Assembly: GCA_036557285.1 (NCBI GenBank) | Contig: DATBHW010000022.1 | Coordinates: forward strand, 1 to 64,000 | Direction: 5' to 3' | From: Ktedonobacterales bacterium | Lineage (GTDB): Bacteria; Chloroflexota; Ktedonobacteria; Ktedonobacterales; DATBGS01 | DNA: 64,000 nucleotides | Program-made: the position numbers and the translations under genes | The notes under the pieces: model-generated | What the model saw: only the letters and a program-made list of their open reading frames with translations | Told to the model about the DNA's origin: nothing | Databases searched by the model: none | Shown here: one piece after another, positions 7,766 to 15,946 of the stretch | How positions within the stretch are numbered: position 1 is the stretch's first letter | Layout: the number at the start of each line of letters is the position of its first letter

Positions 7766-9007
7766 TCAGCGTGGCTCCAACGCCAGGAAGGCCGCGCGGC
7801 CCTGGTCGGCAGCCGCCTCCTGGTGGCGGCCCAGCGCCAGATAGCAGCGCGCGCGCGCTTGAAAGAGGCCGGGATCGTCGGAGTTGCGTTGGATTGCTGC
7901 GGTGAAATGGAGAGCCGCTTCATTATAGCGGCCAAGAGCCACGAACGCCTGACCGGCAATGTAGGGGCCATCAGGGTTCGTCTGGCTCAGGCTTTGCAGG
8001 TGTTCTGCCACTTTCGCTGCTTCCTCTGGGCGCTGGGCTACCAGGAGTGTCGAGGCTTTAGCGCCAAGCGCAGCTTCTGCGTTGGGGTCGGCGGCCAGGA
8101 CGCGGTCAAAGCAGGCAAGCGCCTCTTCGACCTGCCCTGTTTCGGCAAGATGGCATCCCTCCAGATAAGCCCCGGCGCCAAGGAGCGTTGTGGCCTGATT
8201 GGCGCGCAGGCTGCCCTGGCGCCCCACTTCGACCAGGCGCAGGCGGCCAAACGGTCCCTGGTGGTCTTCAGGGCTGACGCTGGTGATGAGCCGCGCTTCG
8301 CCAATGGGGCCAAGAGGAAGGGTCTGCCCGGCGCGCAGTGGGGTTCCCTTCGCCAGCGAAGCGGCGATTTGATTGACCAGCAGAATGGCTTCGTGGACCA
8401 GGGAAGGAGGGACTTCTACCAGTTCCAGATCAGGTTGGGCGAACTTTTCCATGCCGTGAGAGTGAACCCAGCGTGTTTCACGGTCCCATTCGGTGACATG
8501 CAGGGCGACATGGCGCGAAATGTCAAAAGGACCGGCGCATTTTTCCCATTCGGCGCGGCCCCGGCAGCATTGCGCCGCCGGATCGATAACGACCCCCTCG
8601 GTGATATTGAGCAGGACATCAATGAGCCAGATGGTCCAATTCAGGTAAGTGAGATGAGCCGTATCTTTGACGTTGACCTCGACTTCCAGAGAGAGCTGGC
8701 CGGTTTTCAGAATGCGCGCGTCGGTCCTGCCCAGGCTGCGCGCCAGCACCAGGAACATCGCGCGATTCACTTCCCCGACAACGCGCTCACCCTGGAAGCT
8801 GATTTCTACTCTGGCGGTGGCGACTCCGTCCCGTTCGTGGGCCAGAAACCGCGCCAGCATGCCTGGTGGGTCACCGGGGCCGCTCGGCTCCCAGAGATCA
8901 ACCCTTCCTAAACCTGCTGCTTCCAGGGCGCGCTCTACCTGTTGACGTGTCGGAGGCATTGTATGGGCGGAGACGATGCTATACTCCAACAGGTGTCGGG
9001 CAGCCAT
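7766..9007 (-). CDS. TPR-repeat protein with an unassigned N-terminal domain
   Basis: About 413 residues. The N-terminal 250 residues form an unrecognised alpha/beta domain (HLLEYSIVSAHTMPPTRQQV at the start, WVHSHGMEKFAQPDLELV near its end). The C-terminal third has at least three tetratricopeptide repeats (AGAYLEGCHLAETGQVEEAL; PYIAGQAFVALGRYNEAALH; LFQARARCYLALGRHQEAAA). It has no signal peptide, so a cytoplasmic scaffold role is likely. ATG 9007 is preceded by AGGAAGG; upstream in-frame codons to 9052 lack a ribosome-binding site. The N-terminal pattern recalls a DUF4261-like fold, but this is not certain. Confidence 0.7.
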   Translation of the reverse strand: MAARHLLEYSIVSAHTMPPTRQQVERALEAAGLGRVDLWEPSGPGDPPGMLARFLAHERDGVATARVEISFQGERVVGEVNRAMFLVLARSLGRTDARILKTGQLSLEVEVNVKDTAHLTYLNWTIWLIDVLLNITEGVVIDPAAQCCRGRAEWEKCAGPFDISRHVALHVTEWDRETRWVHSHGMEKFAQPDLELVEVPPSLVHEAILLVNQIAASLAKGTPLRAGQTLPLGPIGEARLITSVSPEDHQGPFGRLRLVEVGRQGSLRANQATTLLGAGAYLEGCHLAETGQVEEALACFDRVLAADPNAEAALGAKASTLLVAQRPEEAAKVAEHLQSLSQTNPDGPYIAGQAFVALGRYNEAALHFTAAIQRNSDDPGLFQARARCYLALGRHQEAAADQGRAAFLALEPR

Positions 9008-9339
9008 GATAATCCTTCCTCTAGAATTGTTGTAGGAATGTCGGTGTCTCAATGCTCTGCTGAGCTATTGTAGCATGTTCGTCTCATTCCTGAAAGTCGG
9101 CGCAGTGGTCAGGTATTCACCTGACTTGAAATCCGGTTAGTACCTGATGATGAAGGTTGCTTTTGTTTTGTATACTATTGATGGCAGAATAGGCGGCGTG
9201 AAGCGATAGTCTTCCCGCTGCTTCTCTGTCAGAAGATGATAGTATCCCTTTGTGTAGTCGGCTTTCCTGATCTTGCTGGCTATTTGTGCATATTAGAATT
9301 GAACATTTTCTTGCAGCGAAACGTTAAAAGGATGGGCTT
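9008..9339. other. Divergent intergenic region with a small inverted repeat
   Basis: A 330-base spacer between divergent genes. It contains TCAGGT-ATTC-ACCTGA (9109-9124), a perfect six-base inverted repeat, and a possible minus-10 TATACT at 9171-9176 ahead of the cupredoxin gene. No coding frame of merit was seen. Confidence 0.4.
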
Positions 9340-9732
9340 ATGGTGAAGAAACTTGTAGCGGTGTTCTCCCTGGCAGTGCTGCTGGGATTACTGGCAGGCT
9401 GCCAGGTGCAAAGCGCCCCAACCGGATCGGGGGGCAACACGGTCACGATGGGGGCAACGACCTACACTTCCGGGAATACCATTACGATCAAGAAAGGTGA
9501 GACGATCACCTTTACCGATGATAAGAACAACGGATCTCCTCATATTCTTGTGATCGGGGTGGACGGCGCGAAAAAGTTAGAGGCTGGTGCGCCAGATTTT
9601 GGCACAAATGGGATGTCCTTCCAGGCTGGCGAGAGCAAAACGACGTCACCCTGGATGACCCCTGGTACGTATCATGTGACCTGTACAGTTCACCCGACGA
9701 CGATGAATCTGACGGTGACAGTGACAGCGTAG
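9340..9732 (+). CDS. Cupredoxin-domain lipoprotein (plastocyanin-like)
   Basis: A 130-residue secreted blue-copper-type protein. A signal peptide ends in lipobox LLGLLAGC (Cys21). The beta-sandwich domain has the full ligand set: His68 (SPHILV) and Cys115, His118 and Met122 in HVTCTVHPTTM. It is therefore likely a lipid-anchored type 1 copper electron carrier facing the outside. It is monocistronic, with no oxidase subunit gene nearby, so its redox partner is unknown. Confidence 0.88.
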   Translation: MVKKLVAVFSLAVLLGLLAGCQVQSAPTGSGGNTVTMGATTYTSGNTITIKKGETITFTDDKNNGSPHILVIGVDGAKKLEAGAPDFGTNGMSFQAGESKTTSPWMTPGTYHVTCTVHPTTMNLTVTVTA

Positions 9733-9939
9733 GCTGTTTTGCGGTGAGAGGGGCAGCAGCCATTGAGCATGAGCGCGCTGCCCCATCAGGAATCAGGTGG
9801 CATAGTACCAGGCAAACTGGACGTTATTTCTGAGGGCTTGAAACGTTTCTACTAACACGACGGCCATCATGGCATGTGCCTTGCATTACTGGTTTAGAGG
9901 AGATGATGCGCTGTTGGGCGTCAGGGAAGATGCAGGCGC

Positions 9940-10290
9940 GACGAGTGTGCAACCTGCGGGCCATCTGACCCGTAAGTGTGGGTGAAGTACCCTATAGCTA
10001 AAGCCAGGGGCTTCTACGACCCCGTAGAGTCGTGGGCCTCTTCCAGGCCCGGTAACGTGGCTGCATTCACCACTGGCGAGTGTGACCTCAAAGAAACCAA
10101 TGGTATTGAATGGCGTCCGCGCAACGCGCTCGTGCTTTTACCCAAGGGAGCTTACCTTGGAACGCGCAAACACTATTCTGTTGTCCGTGCGCAACACGTT
10201 AGCGACAGTATCGCACGTTTGCTTCAGCGTGTCAAGGCCGCTTCTCCCTCACAGCTAAAGCGAGGGGTTTTACGCGGCCCTTGATAAAGA
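9940..10290 (+). mobile_element. Remnant of an IS200/IS605-like element (IscB/TnpB-associated type)
   Basis: The stretch combines a compact folded RNA-like module (9975-10075) with a terminal hairpin CCTCACAGCTAAAGCGAGG (10247-10265) of the kind seen at ends of these elements. The GCTAAAG motif occurs near both ends (9997-10003 and 10254-10260). An open frame (9976-10284) runs through, but its first third is the folded RNA, so it is more likely a deletion derivative than a protein gene. No transposase or nuclease coding region remains. The assignment rests on layout, not on a database match. Confidence 0.4.
9978..10073 (+). ncRNA. Highly structured RNA module, candidate stand-alone omega-RNA
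   Basis: A closing pair GGTGAA (9981-9986) with TTCACC (10066-10071) encloses three hairpins: AAGCC/GGCTT (10001-10012), TCTACG (10013-10018) with CGTAGA (10023-10028), and GGGCCT (10034-10039) with AGGCCC (10045-10050). Such dense, nested pairing in less than 100 bases strongly suggests a functional RNA fold. IscB omega-RNAs lie upstream of the nuclease gene, and stand-alone copies have been reported in Ktedonobacter; here no nuclease follows. The identity is an inference. Confidence 0.45.
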
Positions 10291-10357
10291 CAGGTAAACC
10301 CATCTCTGGTTATCGTGAACATCGAGATCCCATTTCACTGCTTGGGGGGAGGAAACG

Positions 10358-10573
10358 ATGGCAGCACTCGTGTTAGACGCAAAGATTGAGCGCGCGCTCC
10401 AATTAGTGGGCGGCAAGATCGACCCGGATATTGAAGACTCCTATGAGTGCCTTGAAGAACGCATTTTAGCCCAGGCTCTTGAGAATGTTGAGGTAGCTGA
10501 GCGGCGTCTACGCGAAATTGAGCAGTTGGTGGGCGAACGGGTCGTTGAAAAGTCTACGCCGTGTAAGAACTGA
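10358..10573 (+). CDS. Small hypothetical helical protein
   Basis: 71 residues, highly charged and predicted helical (YECLEERILAQALENVEVAE then RRLREIEQLVGERVVEK). A strong ribosome-binding site (GGGGGGAGGAAACG) precedes the ATG, which supports a real gene. It lies next to the transposon remnant and is followed by a hairpin at 10588. The size and charge would suit a regulatory peptide or antitoxin-like protein, but no family is recognised and no toxin gene follows on the same strand. Confidence 0.55.
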   Translation: MAALVLDAKIERALQLVGGKIDPDIEDSYECLEERILAQALENVEVAERRLREIEQLVGERVVEKSTPCKN

Positions 10574-10587
10574 GGGCCGCTGTTAAG

Positions 10588-10614
10588 AACTGAGAGCAGC
10601 CAACGCTCTCAGTT
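10588..10614. terminator. Perfect nine-base inverted repeat after the small gene
   Basis: AACTGAGAG (10588-10596) and CTCTCAGTT (10606-10614) form a nine-base stem with a nine-base loop, 15 bases past the stop of the small gene. There is only a short T-run, so it is a weak terminator or a processing hairpin. Confidence 0.4.
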
Positions 10615-10715
10615 CCTTGCGCACCTCTGCGCTCAGGCGCGTTTTTCTCGCTTCAGACATCTGATAGAAGACTACCCGCTGTTCGGGTGAGTCTTTTCTT
10701 ATTTCGGCGCTGACC

Positions 10716-11627
10716 TTAGACGCGCTGCATCACGCCAAGCGGCTCGCAGAAGCGGGAAAAGGTGATGAGCGCAGCCAGTTCGCGCAGGGGATGGGTGGAG
10801 ATCAGGATGGCGCCATCGGCAGCGGCCTGGCGCATGGGCGCAACGTGATTAGAGAGGCGGGCAAGATGAGTAGCCTCGGCCTGGCTGAGACACGGAAATG
10901 GCAGACCAGCAGACCGCTGCTGCGCAGATCGTTCTTGTAAAGCCTGCTCGTTTTCTTCCACGCTCATAGACTCTTCATCCCCCATTTCGCGCTCTTCGTC
11001 CGATATATCCACAGGCTCTTCATTGGTATCTGTCAGGCCAGCCGGATGATCGCTGAAGCTGTACCCCAGGGCAGCCCCCTGCTCAAAAAGCTCTTCGTAA
11101 GCGGCAAGCGCATTGGTAAGGGGTTCCCAGAGTTCAAGTTTGAGGCCGCGCCGCCGATTGTTCATCTCTAACGAGGCGTGATAAATCATAACGCGCCCAT
11201 TCTTGACGGCGAGGTCCAGCGCCAGGGTGTGGCTGCCAAAATCGCCGTAGTCGCGGCGCAGTTCGCTGAACATGCTCAGGCGCTTGCCGGAAAAGAACGA
11301 TTGCTCTCTTTCCAGCAGCGCGACGACCGGCCTGCCAGCGTTGGCAATCTCCGCACCGGTACTGGCGCGGCTAAAGCTGATGCTGCCCAGACGGTTGCAT
11401 TGCAGGCCGCTCTCGTTGAGGGCGCGCAAGAAGAGCGCATCCAGCGCCGGGTCTGGTGGATAAGGGGGGTGAGGGCTGGCGCTGCCCCTGGCGTCAGTCG
11501 GGTTTGGCAGGTCCAGCGAACAGGTATGGGTGCTTTCGTCACTTGCCAGCCAGCCATCAACGCCGATGCAGTACCAGGCTGTCCAGAGTTCGATTAATCG
11601 CCGCAGGTCTGTAAAACGTATCTCCAT
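10716..11627 (-). CDS. Hypothetical protein, no family recognised
   Basis: About 303 residues, cytoplasmic by lack of signal or membrane segments. The first part (MEIRFTDLRRLIELWTAWYC) and middle (TLALDLAVKNGRVMIYHASL) look like a mixed alpha/beta domain. Residues about 210-250 are a very acidic Glu/Ser/Asp-rich linker (VDISDEEREMGDEESMSVEE), followed by a helical tail. ATG 11627 is chosen because GGGGAG lies nine bases ahead; an upstream ATG at 11648 lacks a signal. It is divergent from the FmdB gene. Function unknown. Confidence 0.55.
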   Translation of the reverse strand: MEIRFTDLRRLIELWTAWYCIGVDGWLASDESTHTCSLDLPNPTDARGSASPHPPYPPDPALDALFLRALNESGLQCNRLGSISFSRASTGAEIANAGRPVVALLEREQSFFSGKRLSMFSELRRDYGDFGSHTLALDLAVKNGRVMIYHASLEMNNRRRGLKLELWEPLTNALAAYEELFEQGAALGYSFSDHPAGLTDTNEEPVDISDEEREMGDEESMSVEENEQALQERSAQQRSAGLPFPCLSQAEATHLARLSNHVAPMRQAAADGAILISTHPLRELAALITFSRFCEPLGVMQRV

Positions 11628-11792
11628 CTCCTTGCTCTCCCCTTGCAACGTTGCTCATAGCATGATAGCATCTGCATGAGGGCGGTTATTTCCCACCAGT
11701 ATATCTCTTTTGCTGGTTGGTCTGGTCTGTCCGCCGACAGATGAGTGATGGCGCCCTGCGCAGCACAGCGAAGAAAGGTAGGTAGAGGACCA

Positions 11793-12044
11793 ATGCCTCT
11801 CTATGAGTATTATTGCCATGATTGTAGCGCACATTTTGAGCTGCTGACGAGCTACCAGCATGCTGATGCTGGCATCATCTGCCAGGAGTGCCATAGCCCT
11901 CGCGTGCGCCGGATGCTTTCGGTGGTCGCCAGAACACGTAAAGGCGATAGCGCCGGGAATGATTTTGGAAGTGACAGCGATTGGGGCGATGCCGATGCTG
12001 GCGGCGGAAACTGCGGCTGCGGCGGAAACTGCGGCTGCCACTAA
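11793..12044 (+). CDS. FmdB-family zinc-ribbon protein
   Basis: 83 residues. MPLYEYYCHDCSAHFELL and GIICQECHS give the CxxC...CxxC zinc ribbon typical of FmdB-type putative regulatory proteins. The C-terminal tail GGGNCGCGGNCGCH is Gly/Cys-rich, a common feature of this family and possibly an additional metal site. ATG 11793 starts right at the conserved MPLYEY. It converges on ffh, with 29 bases between the stops. The biological role of the family is poorly known. Confidence 0.8.
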   Translation: MPLYEYYCHDCSAHFELLTSYQHADAGIICQECHSPRVRRMLSVVARTRKGDSAGNDFGSDSDWGDADAGGGNCGCGGNCGCH

Positions 12045-12073
12045 CCTTCAGCGCGGGCTGGCTCTTTAGCGCG

Positions 12074-13444
12074 CTACAAACTAAAGGGGAAGCCGCGCCC
12101 TCCGCCAAAGAGGTTCTGGCGGCCCCTGCCGCCTTTCTGCATGGCGGCCACTTGCTTCATCATCTGGCGAATCTGCTCGAAGCTCTTTAGAAGCTGGTTG
12201 ACATCCTGAACCGTCTTGCCGCTGCCTCTGGCTATGCGCCGCTTGCGGCTGCCGTTGATAATTTCTGGATGCCGACGCTCCTGCAAGGTCATCGAGAGGA
12301 TCATCGCCTCGATGGGCTTAATCTGGTCTTCGTTCTGGAGTGCTTTGCCGATCTCTGATCCTGCGATCTTGTTGAAGCCGGGGAGCATATCCAGAAGCTG
12401 GGTGAGCGGCCCCATCTTGCGTAGATGGCGCATCTGCTGGAGAAAATCTTCCAGATCAAATGAGGCTTCGCGCAGTTTCTTTTCGAGTTTCTGAGCCTGC
12501 TTCTGGTCGATCTGCTCCTGCGCGCGTTCGATCAGGGTCAGAACATCGCCCATGCCTAGAATACGCGAGGCCAGCCGGTCGGGATAGAAGGCTTCCAGCG
12601 CATCCGCTTTTTCGCCGGTCGCCAGGAATTTGATCGGGACGCCAGTCACTTCGCGGATGGACAAGGACGCGCCGCCGCGCGCGTCACCGTCCATTTTAGT
12701 CATAATCAGCCCGGTCAGCCCAACAGCCTTGTTGAAATCGTCGGCGACGCGCACTGCATCCTGGCCGGTCATGGCGTCGGCGATGAGCAGCACCTCTTGC
12801 GGGTGAACGCGCTCGCGGATGGTGGCGACCTCTTGCATGAGTTCGCTGTCAATGTGCAGACGGCCAGCGGTATCGAGAATGGCGGTGGTAGCACCGTTCT
12901 CGCGCGCGTATTTGATGGCGCGCACGCAGATGTCGGGCGGCCTGGCGCCGGGTTCTTCAGCATAGACTGGTAGATTCAGTTGCTTGCCAAGCTGCTGAAG
13001 TTGCAGCACAGCAGCGGGACGCTGCATGTCGGCGGCAACCATCAAGGGATGCTGGCCTTGCTTGCGCAGATAATTGGCGAGCTTGGCGACGGTGGTGGTT
13101 TTGCCGGAACCCTGAAGACCCACCAGCATGATGATGGTGGGCGGTGTACCCGCATAATTCAGTTTCGTTTTGCCGTCTGTGCCGCCGAGCATTTCAACGA
13201 GCTGCTCGTGAACAATTTTAATGACCTGCTGGGCCGGAGACAGGCTTTCCAGCACTTCGCTGCCAATGGCGCGCTCCTGCACGCGAGCGACAAACTGCTT
13301 GACCACTTTGAAGCTGACATCGGCTTCGAGGAGCGCCTGGCGCACCTCGCGCATAGCCTCGTTGACATCATTTTCGCTGAGCCGACCCTTGCCGCGCAGG
13401 CGCTCAAACACGGCATCGAGCCGCGTGGTCAAACTTTCAAACAT
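12074..13444 (-). CDS. ffh: Signal recognition particle GTPase Ffh (SRP54)
   Basis: 456 residues, normal length. The N domain (MFESLTTRLDAVFERLRGKG) leads into the G domain with P-loop GLQGSGKTTTVAKLA, DTAGRLHID and TKMDGDARGGA, and then the methionine-rich M domain (QQMRHLRKMGPLTQLLDMLP, and the RNA-binding signature GSRKRRIARGSG). It targets membrane proteins to the translocon together with 4.5S RNA and FtsY. The C-terminal end is Gly/Arg-rich. It is a single gene here, away from rpsP-rimM at 33 kb. Confidence 0.97.
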   Translation of the reverse strand: MFESLTTRLDAVFERLRGKGRLSENDVNEAMREVRQALLEADVSFKVVKQFVARVQERAIGSEVLESLSPAQQVIKIVHEQLVEMLGGTDGKTKLNYAGTPPTIIMLVGLQGSGKTTTVAKLANYLRKQGQHPLMVAADMQRPAAVLQLQQLGKQLNLPVYAEEPGARPPDICVRAIKYARENGATTAILDTAGRLHIDSELMQEVATIRERVHPQEVLLIADAMTGQDAVRVADDFNKAVGLTGLIMTKMDGDARGGASLSIREVTGVPIKFLATGEKADALEAFYPDRLASRILGMGDVLTLIERAQEQIDQKQAQKLEKKLREASFDLEDFLQQMRHLRKMGPLTQLLDMLPGFNKIAGSEIGKALQNEDQIKPIEAMILSMTLQERRHPEIINGSRKRRIARGSGKTVQDVNQLLKSFEQIRQMMKQVAAMQKGGRGRQNLFGGGRGFPFSL

Positions 13445-13474
13445 TGCTCATACCCTCCATCTGGCCCGGCAGAT

Positions 13475-13493
13475 TGTGCTATCTGATAGCACA
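13475..13493. promoter_or_regulatory. Perfect palindrome near the predicted ffh transcription start
   Basis: TGTGCTATC-T-GATAGCACA is a 19-base perfect palindrome. On the minus strand a TATAAT (13506-13501) lies 7 bases upstream, so the palindrome covers the expected start site of ffh. That is a usual place for a repressor operator. No regulator gene is adjacent. Confidence 0.5.
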
Positions 13494-13575
13494 GGCTCAT
13501 ATTATACCATCATCAGTGGTGGGGGAAAGACAACAGCAAGCCCAAACGGTGTAAAAAATCGTGTGGAAAAAGCAC

Positions 13576-13604
13576 TTGCACAAGCGGGCGAGTCATGTTA
13601 TCAT
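13576..13604 (+). promoter_or_regulatory. Sigma-70-type promoter for the MazG-like gene
   Basis: TTGCAC (13576-13581) and TATCAT (13599-13604) are 17 bases apart, about 60 bases ahead of the ATG at 13668. Confidence 0.6.
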
Positions 13605-13667
13605 TTATAGTAGAGCGGTGAACACCTGTTCTAATCTTTTTCCGACACTGAGATCGGGGGATCTGGT

Positions 13668-14042
13668 ATGTCCGATGAACTCACAACGGTACAATACCTC
13701 AAGGGCGTGGTTGAACAATTTGTAGAAGAACGCGAATGGAACGGGCGATTACAGCCCAAAGACTTGACGATGGGGTTGGAGATAGAGGTTGCGGAAATCG
13801 CTGAGCATTTTCACTTCAAGGATGATGAGGAGATTGAGCGTGAGCTAGACGACGCGCGGAAACGACGCGCGATAGGCTATGAGATTGCTGATGTCTTGTA
13901 TTACCTGCTGGCGCTCTCATCGAAGCTTGGTATAGACATCAGCCAGACATTCTTAGAAAAGATGGATCAGACCGAGCAGCGCGTGCCAGTCTATCTGGCG
14001 CGAGGGCAGACAGGAAAGCTCAGTAGATTGCCCGCAGGGTGA
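13668..14042 (+). CDS. MazG-like nucleotide pyrophosphohydrolase
   Basis: 124 residues in the all-alpha NTP pyrophosphatase fold. The first metal-binding helix is LEIEVAEIAEHF (Glu38-Glu43 region) and the second is YEIADVLYYLL (Glu72 and Asp75), the ExxxE...ExxD pattern of MazG-type and dUTPase-like enzymes. The size fits the short MazG-like (RS21-C6/dCTPase-like) branch, which hydrolyses non-canonical or excess dNTPs to the monophosphate. The substrate cannot be read from sequence. It is divergent from ffh and stands alone. Confidence 0.85.
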   Translation: MSDELTTVQYLKGVVEQFVEEREWNGRLQPKDLTMGLEIEVAEIAEHFHFKDDEEIERELDDARKRRAIGYEIADVLYYLLALSSKLGIDISQTFLEKMDQTEQRVPVYLARGQTGKLSRLPAG

Positions 14043-14158
14043 CTGCTCGCTGTGTTGGAACGTTGTTTTTGAGGACATAAAGCGCCAGCAGACCCGGAGA
14101 GGAGAAGGTTTCCCCTCCAGGCCCATATCTGCTGCTGATCTGGCTGCCCGGAACCCGC

Positions 14159-14881
14159 TTAGCGCGGGCCGGGGATGGTTGGATGAATCATGGGCAGGTG
14201 TCTGAACGCCTCGGCATAGAGCATCCCACGTTCCTGACCAACAGCGCGTCCCCGCGCGCGCATGAATGGGTCCATATCACGGTCGCCAACCTGACTGACA
14301 TGACAGCGCAGCGCGGCGATTTTTTTGTCTATCGTTTCGGTGATGTCTACCCAGTGGTTGGGGTGATCGGTGGCGAAGAAATACACGTCGAGCACGCGAT
14401 GGTCGCGCACGTCGCCGCTGATTTGTTCGGGATAATACATAGGCATGCGGGCATCGGCGATGGCGTCGAGGGTTGATTGTCCAATGGCGCGATGATCGGG
14501 GTGGACCTGATAGTGCTGCCAGGGGTCAAAGGTCAGCACAATATCAGGTCGGCCCTTGCGCAGCACGAGCGCCAGTTCGCGGCGCAGGGCGATGGAAGGC
14601 TCGACCTCGCCGTCGTTATAGCGGAGGAAGGTGACTTCGGCGACTCCCAGGACTTCGGCAGCGGCGCGTTGTTCTGCTTCGCGGATGGCGGCCAGTTTTT
14701 CTGGCGTCATGCCCGGCTCGTGGCTGCCCCGGTTGCCGCTGGTTGCCAGCACGTACTCGGCTCGCGCGCCTGCGGCGGTGTAGCTGGCAACGGTCCCCCC
14801 GCAGGTAAACTCGGCGTCGTCGGGATGGGCCATAATAACCATGACTCGTAGCTGAGCAGTAGTTGGCTGAGATGTGGACAT
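14159..14881 (-). CDS. PIG-L/LmbE family deacetylase
   Basis: 240 residues. The zinc-binding signature AHPDDAEFTCGGT near the start and VHPDHRAIG in the middle are the hallmark motifs of the PIG-L superfamily, which removes acetyl groups from GlcNAc-type substrates (for example in bacillithiol, mycothiol or antibiotic pathways). No other pathway gene adjoins, so the substrate is unknown. ATG 14881 begins a short polar leader MSTSQPTTAQLRVMVIMAHP; an ATG at 14923 is possible but less likely. It is divergent from ispE. Confidence 0.88.
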   Translation of the reverse strand: MSTSQPTTAQLRVMVIMAHPDDAEFTCGGTVASYTAAGARAEYVLATSGNRGSHEPGMTPEKLAAIREAEQRAAAEVLGVAEVTFLRYNDGEVEPSIALRRELALVLRKGRPDIVLTFDPWQHYQVHPDHRAIGQSTLDAIADARMPMYYPEQISGDVRDHRVLDVYFFATDHPNHWVDITETIDKKIAALRCHVSQVGDRDMDPFMRARGRAVGQERGMLYAEAFRHLPMIHPTIPGPR

Positions 14882-15008
14882 CGGCTCTGTGTTATCCTTT
14901 CGCATGCGGAGATTAACGCGCATTCGGCCCGGTAGGGTATTGTGTATTATAAGCCTGGGGTTTCTATCGTTTCAACAATTGGGGTTTCTAGCTGAGGGCT
15001 TTTGCGCC

Positions 15009-15917
15009 ATGAATGCGATGCGCACAGAAGGATGGTTCTTTGCGCGAGCGTATGCCAAAATCAATCTGACGCTGGATGTGCTGGGTCGGCGGGCGGATGG
15101 CTATCATGAACTGGCGTCGGTGATGCAGACGGTCGCGCTGGCGGATACGCTGGCGTTTCGGGCGCTGGCCGATGGCGCGACAGCGTTTTTTTGCGATGCG
15201 CCAGCCTTGAATGGGCCAGATAATCTGGTGTGTCGCGCGGTTCAGGCGCTGCGCGAGGCGACGGGCTGCCAGCGCGGGGCGCGCATCGAATTGCAGAAAC
15301 AGACGCCGACGCAGGGGGGCCTGGGCGGCGGCAGCAGCGATGCCGCCAGCGTCTTGCTGGCGCTGAACGCCTGGTGGTCGTTGGGTTTGAGCCAGGCGCG
15401 CCTGCTGGAACTGGCGGCGGGCCTGGGGTCGGATGTGCCTTTTTTTGTGCTGGGGGGTACTGCGCTGGTGGAGGGTCGCGGCGAGCATGTGACGCCTCTG
15501 CCCGATCTCCCCGGTATGTGGGCCGTGCTGCTCAAGCCTCCTGTCGCTGTCTCGACTCCGGCGGTGTTTCGGGTGCTGACACCCGATGCGTATACCGATG
15601 GGCAGGCGACAAAGAAGCTGGTCGAGGCTCTAGGTGCAGGCGCTCCGCTGCCGCTGGACAGGTTGGTCAATGCGTTGGAGGCGCGTGTCTGCCAGGAATA
15701 TCCCGCTGTATCTGAGGGCCGCGCCGCTTTGATACAGGCGGGGGCATCCCTGACGCGGATGAGCGGGAGCGGCCCCACGCTTTTCGCGTTGTTTCACTCG
15801 CTGGAGGAGGCCCGGCCAGTCTATCAGGCGCTACGGAGTGAAGGCAGACAGGTCTGGCTGACGCGCACCGTCTCGCGCGCAACGGCTCTGGCGACGCCTG
15901 GCATAGCTGGCGTTTAA
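15009..15917 (+). CDS. ispE: 4-diphosphocytidyl-2-C-methyl-D-erythritol kinase
   Basis: 302 residues, a GHMP kinase. AKINLTLDVLGRRADGYHEL at the N-terminus and the ATP loop GGLGGGSSDAAS at about 103-114 are specific to IspE; SRMSGSGPTLFALF-like glycine motif (TRMSGSGPTLFA) closes the site. It phosphorylates CDP-ME in the methylerythritol phosphate isoprenoid pathway. ATG 15009 is chosen; ATG 15018 gives nearly the same protein. The longer frame to 14874 overlaps the divergent promoter region. Confidence 0.95.
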   Translation: MNAMRTEGWFFARAYAKINLTLDVLGRRADGYHELASVMQTVALADTLAFRALADGATAFFCDAPALNGPDNLVCRAVQALREATGCQRGARIELQKQTPTQGGLGGGSSDAASVLLALNAWWSLGLSQARLLELAAGLGSDVPFFVLGGTALVEGRGEHVTPLPDLPGMWAVLLKPPVAVSTPAVFRVLTPDAYTDGQATKKLVEALGAGAPLPLDRLVNALEARVCQEYPAVSEGRAALIQAGASLTRMSGSGPTLFALFHSLEEARPVYQALRSEGRQVWLTRTVSRATALATPGIAGV

Positions 15918-15946
15918 GGGTTCATCTTGGGCAGGAGCGAACGATC

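Noticed and set aside
9976-10284. 102-codon frame across the transposon remnant
   Set aside because: Its first third is the folded RNA module, there is no ribosome-binding site, and no domain is recognised.
10591-10670. Minus-strand 25-codon frame starting MSEARKTRLSAEVRK
   Set aside because: Plausible residues but no ribosome-binding site, and its end lies in a hairpin.
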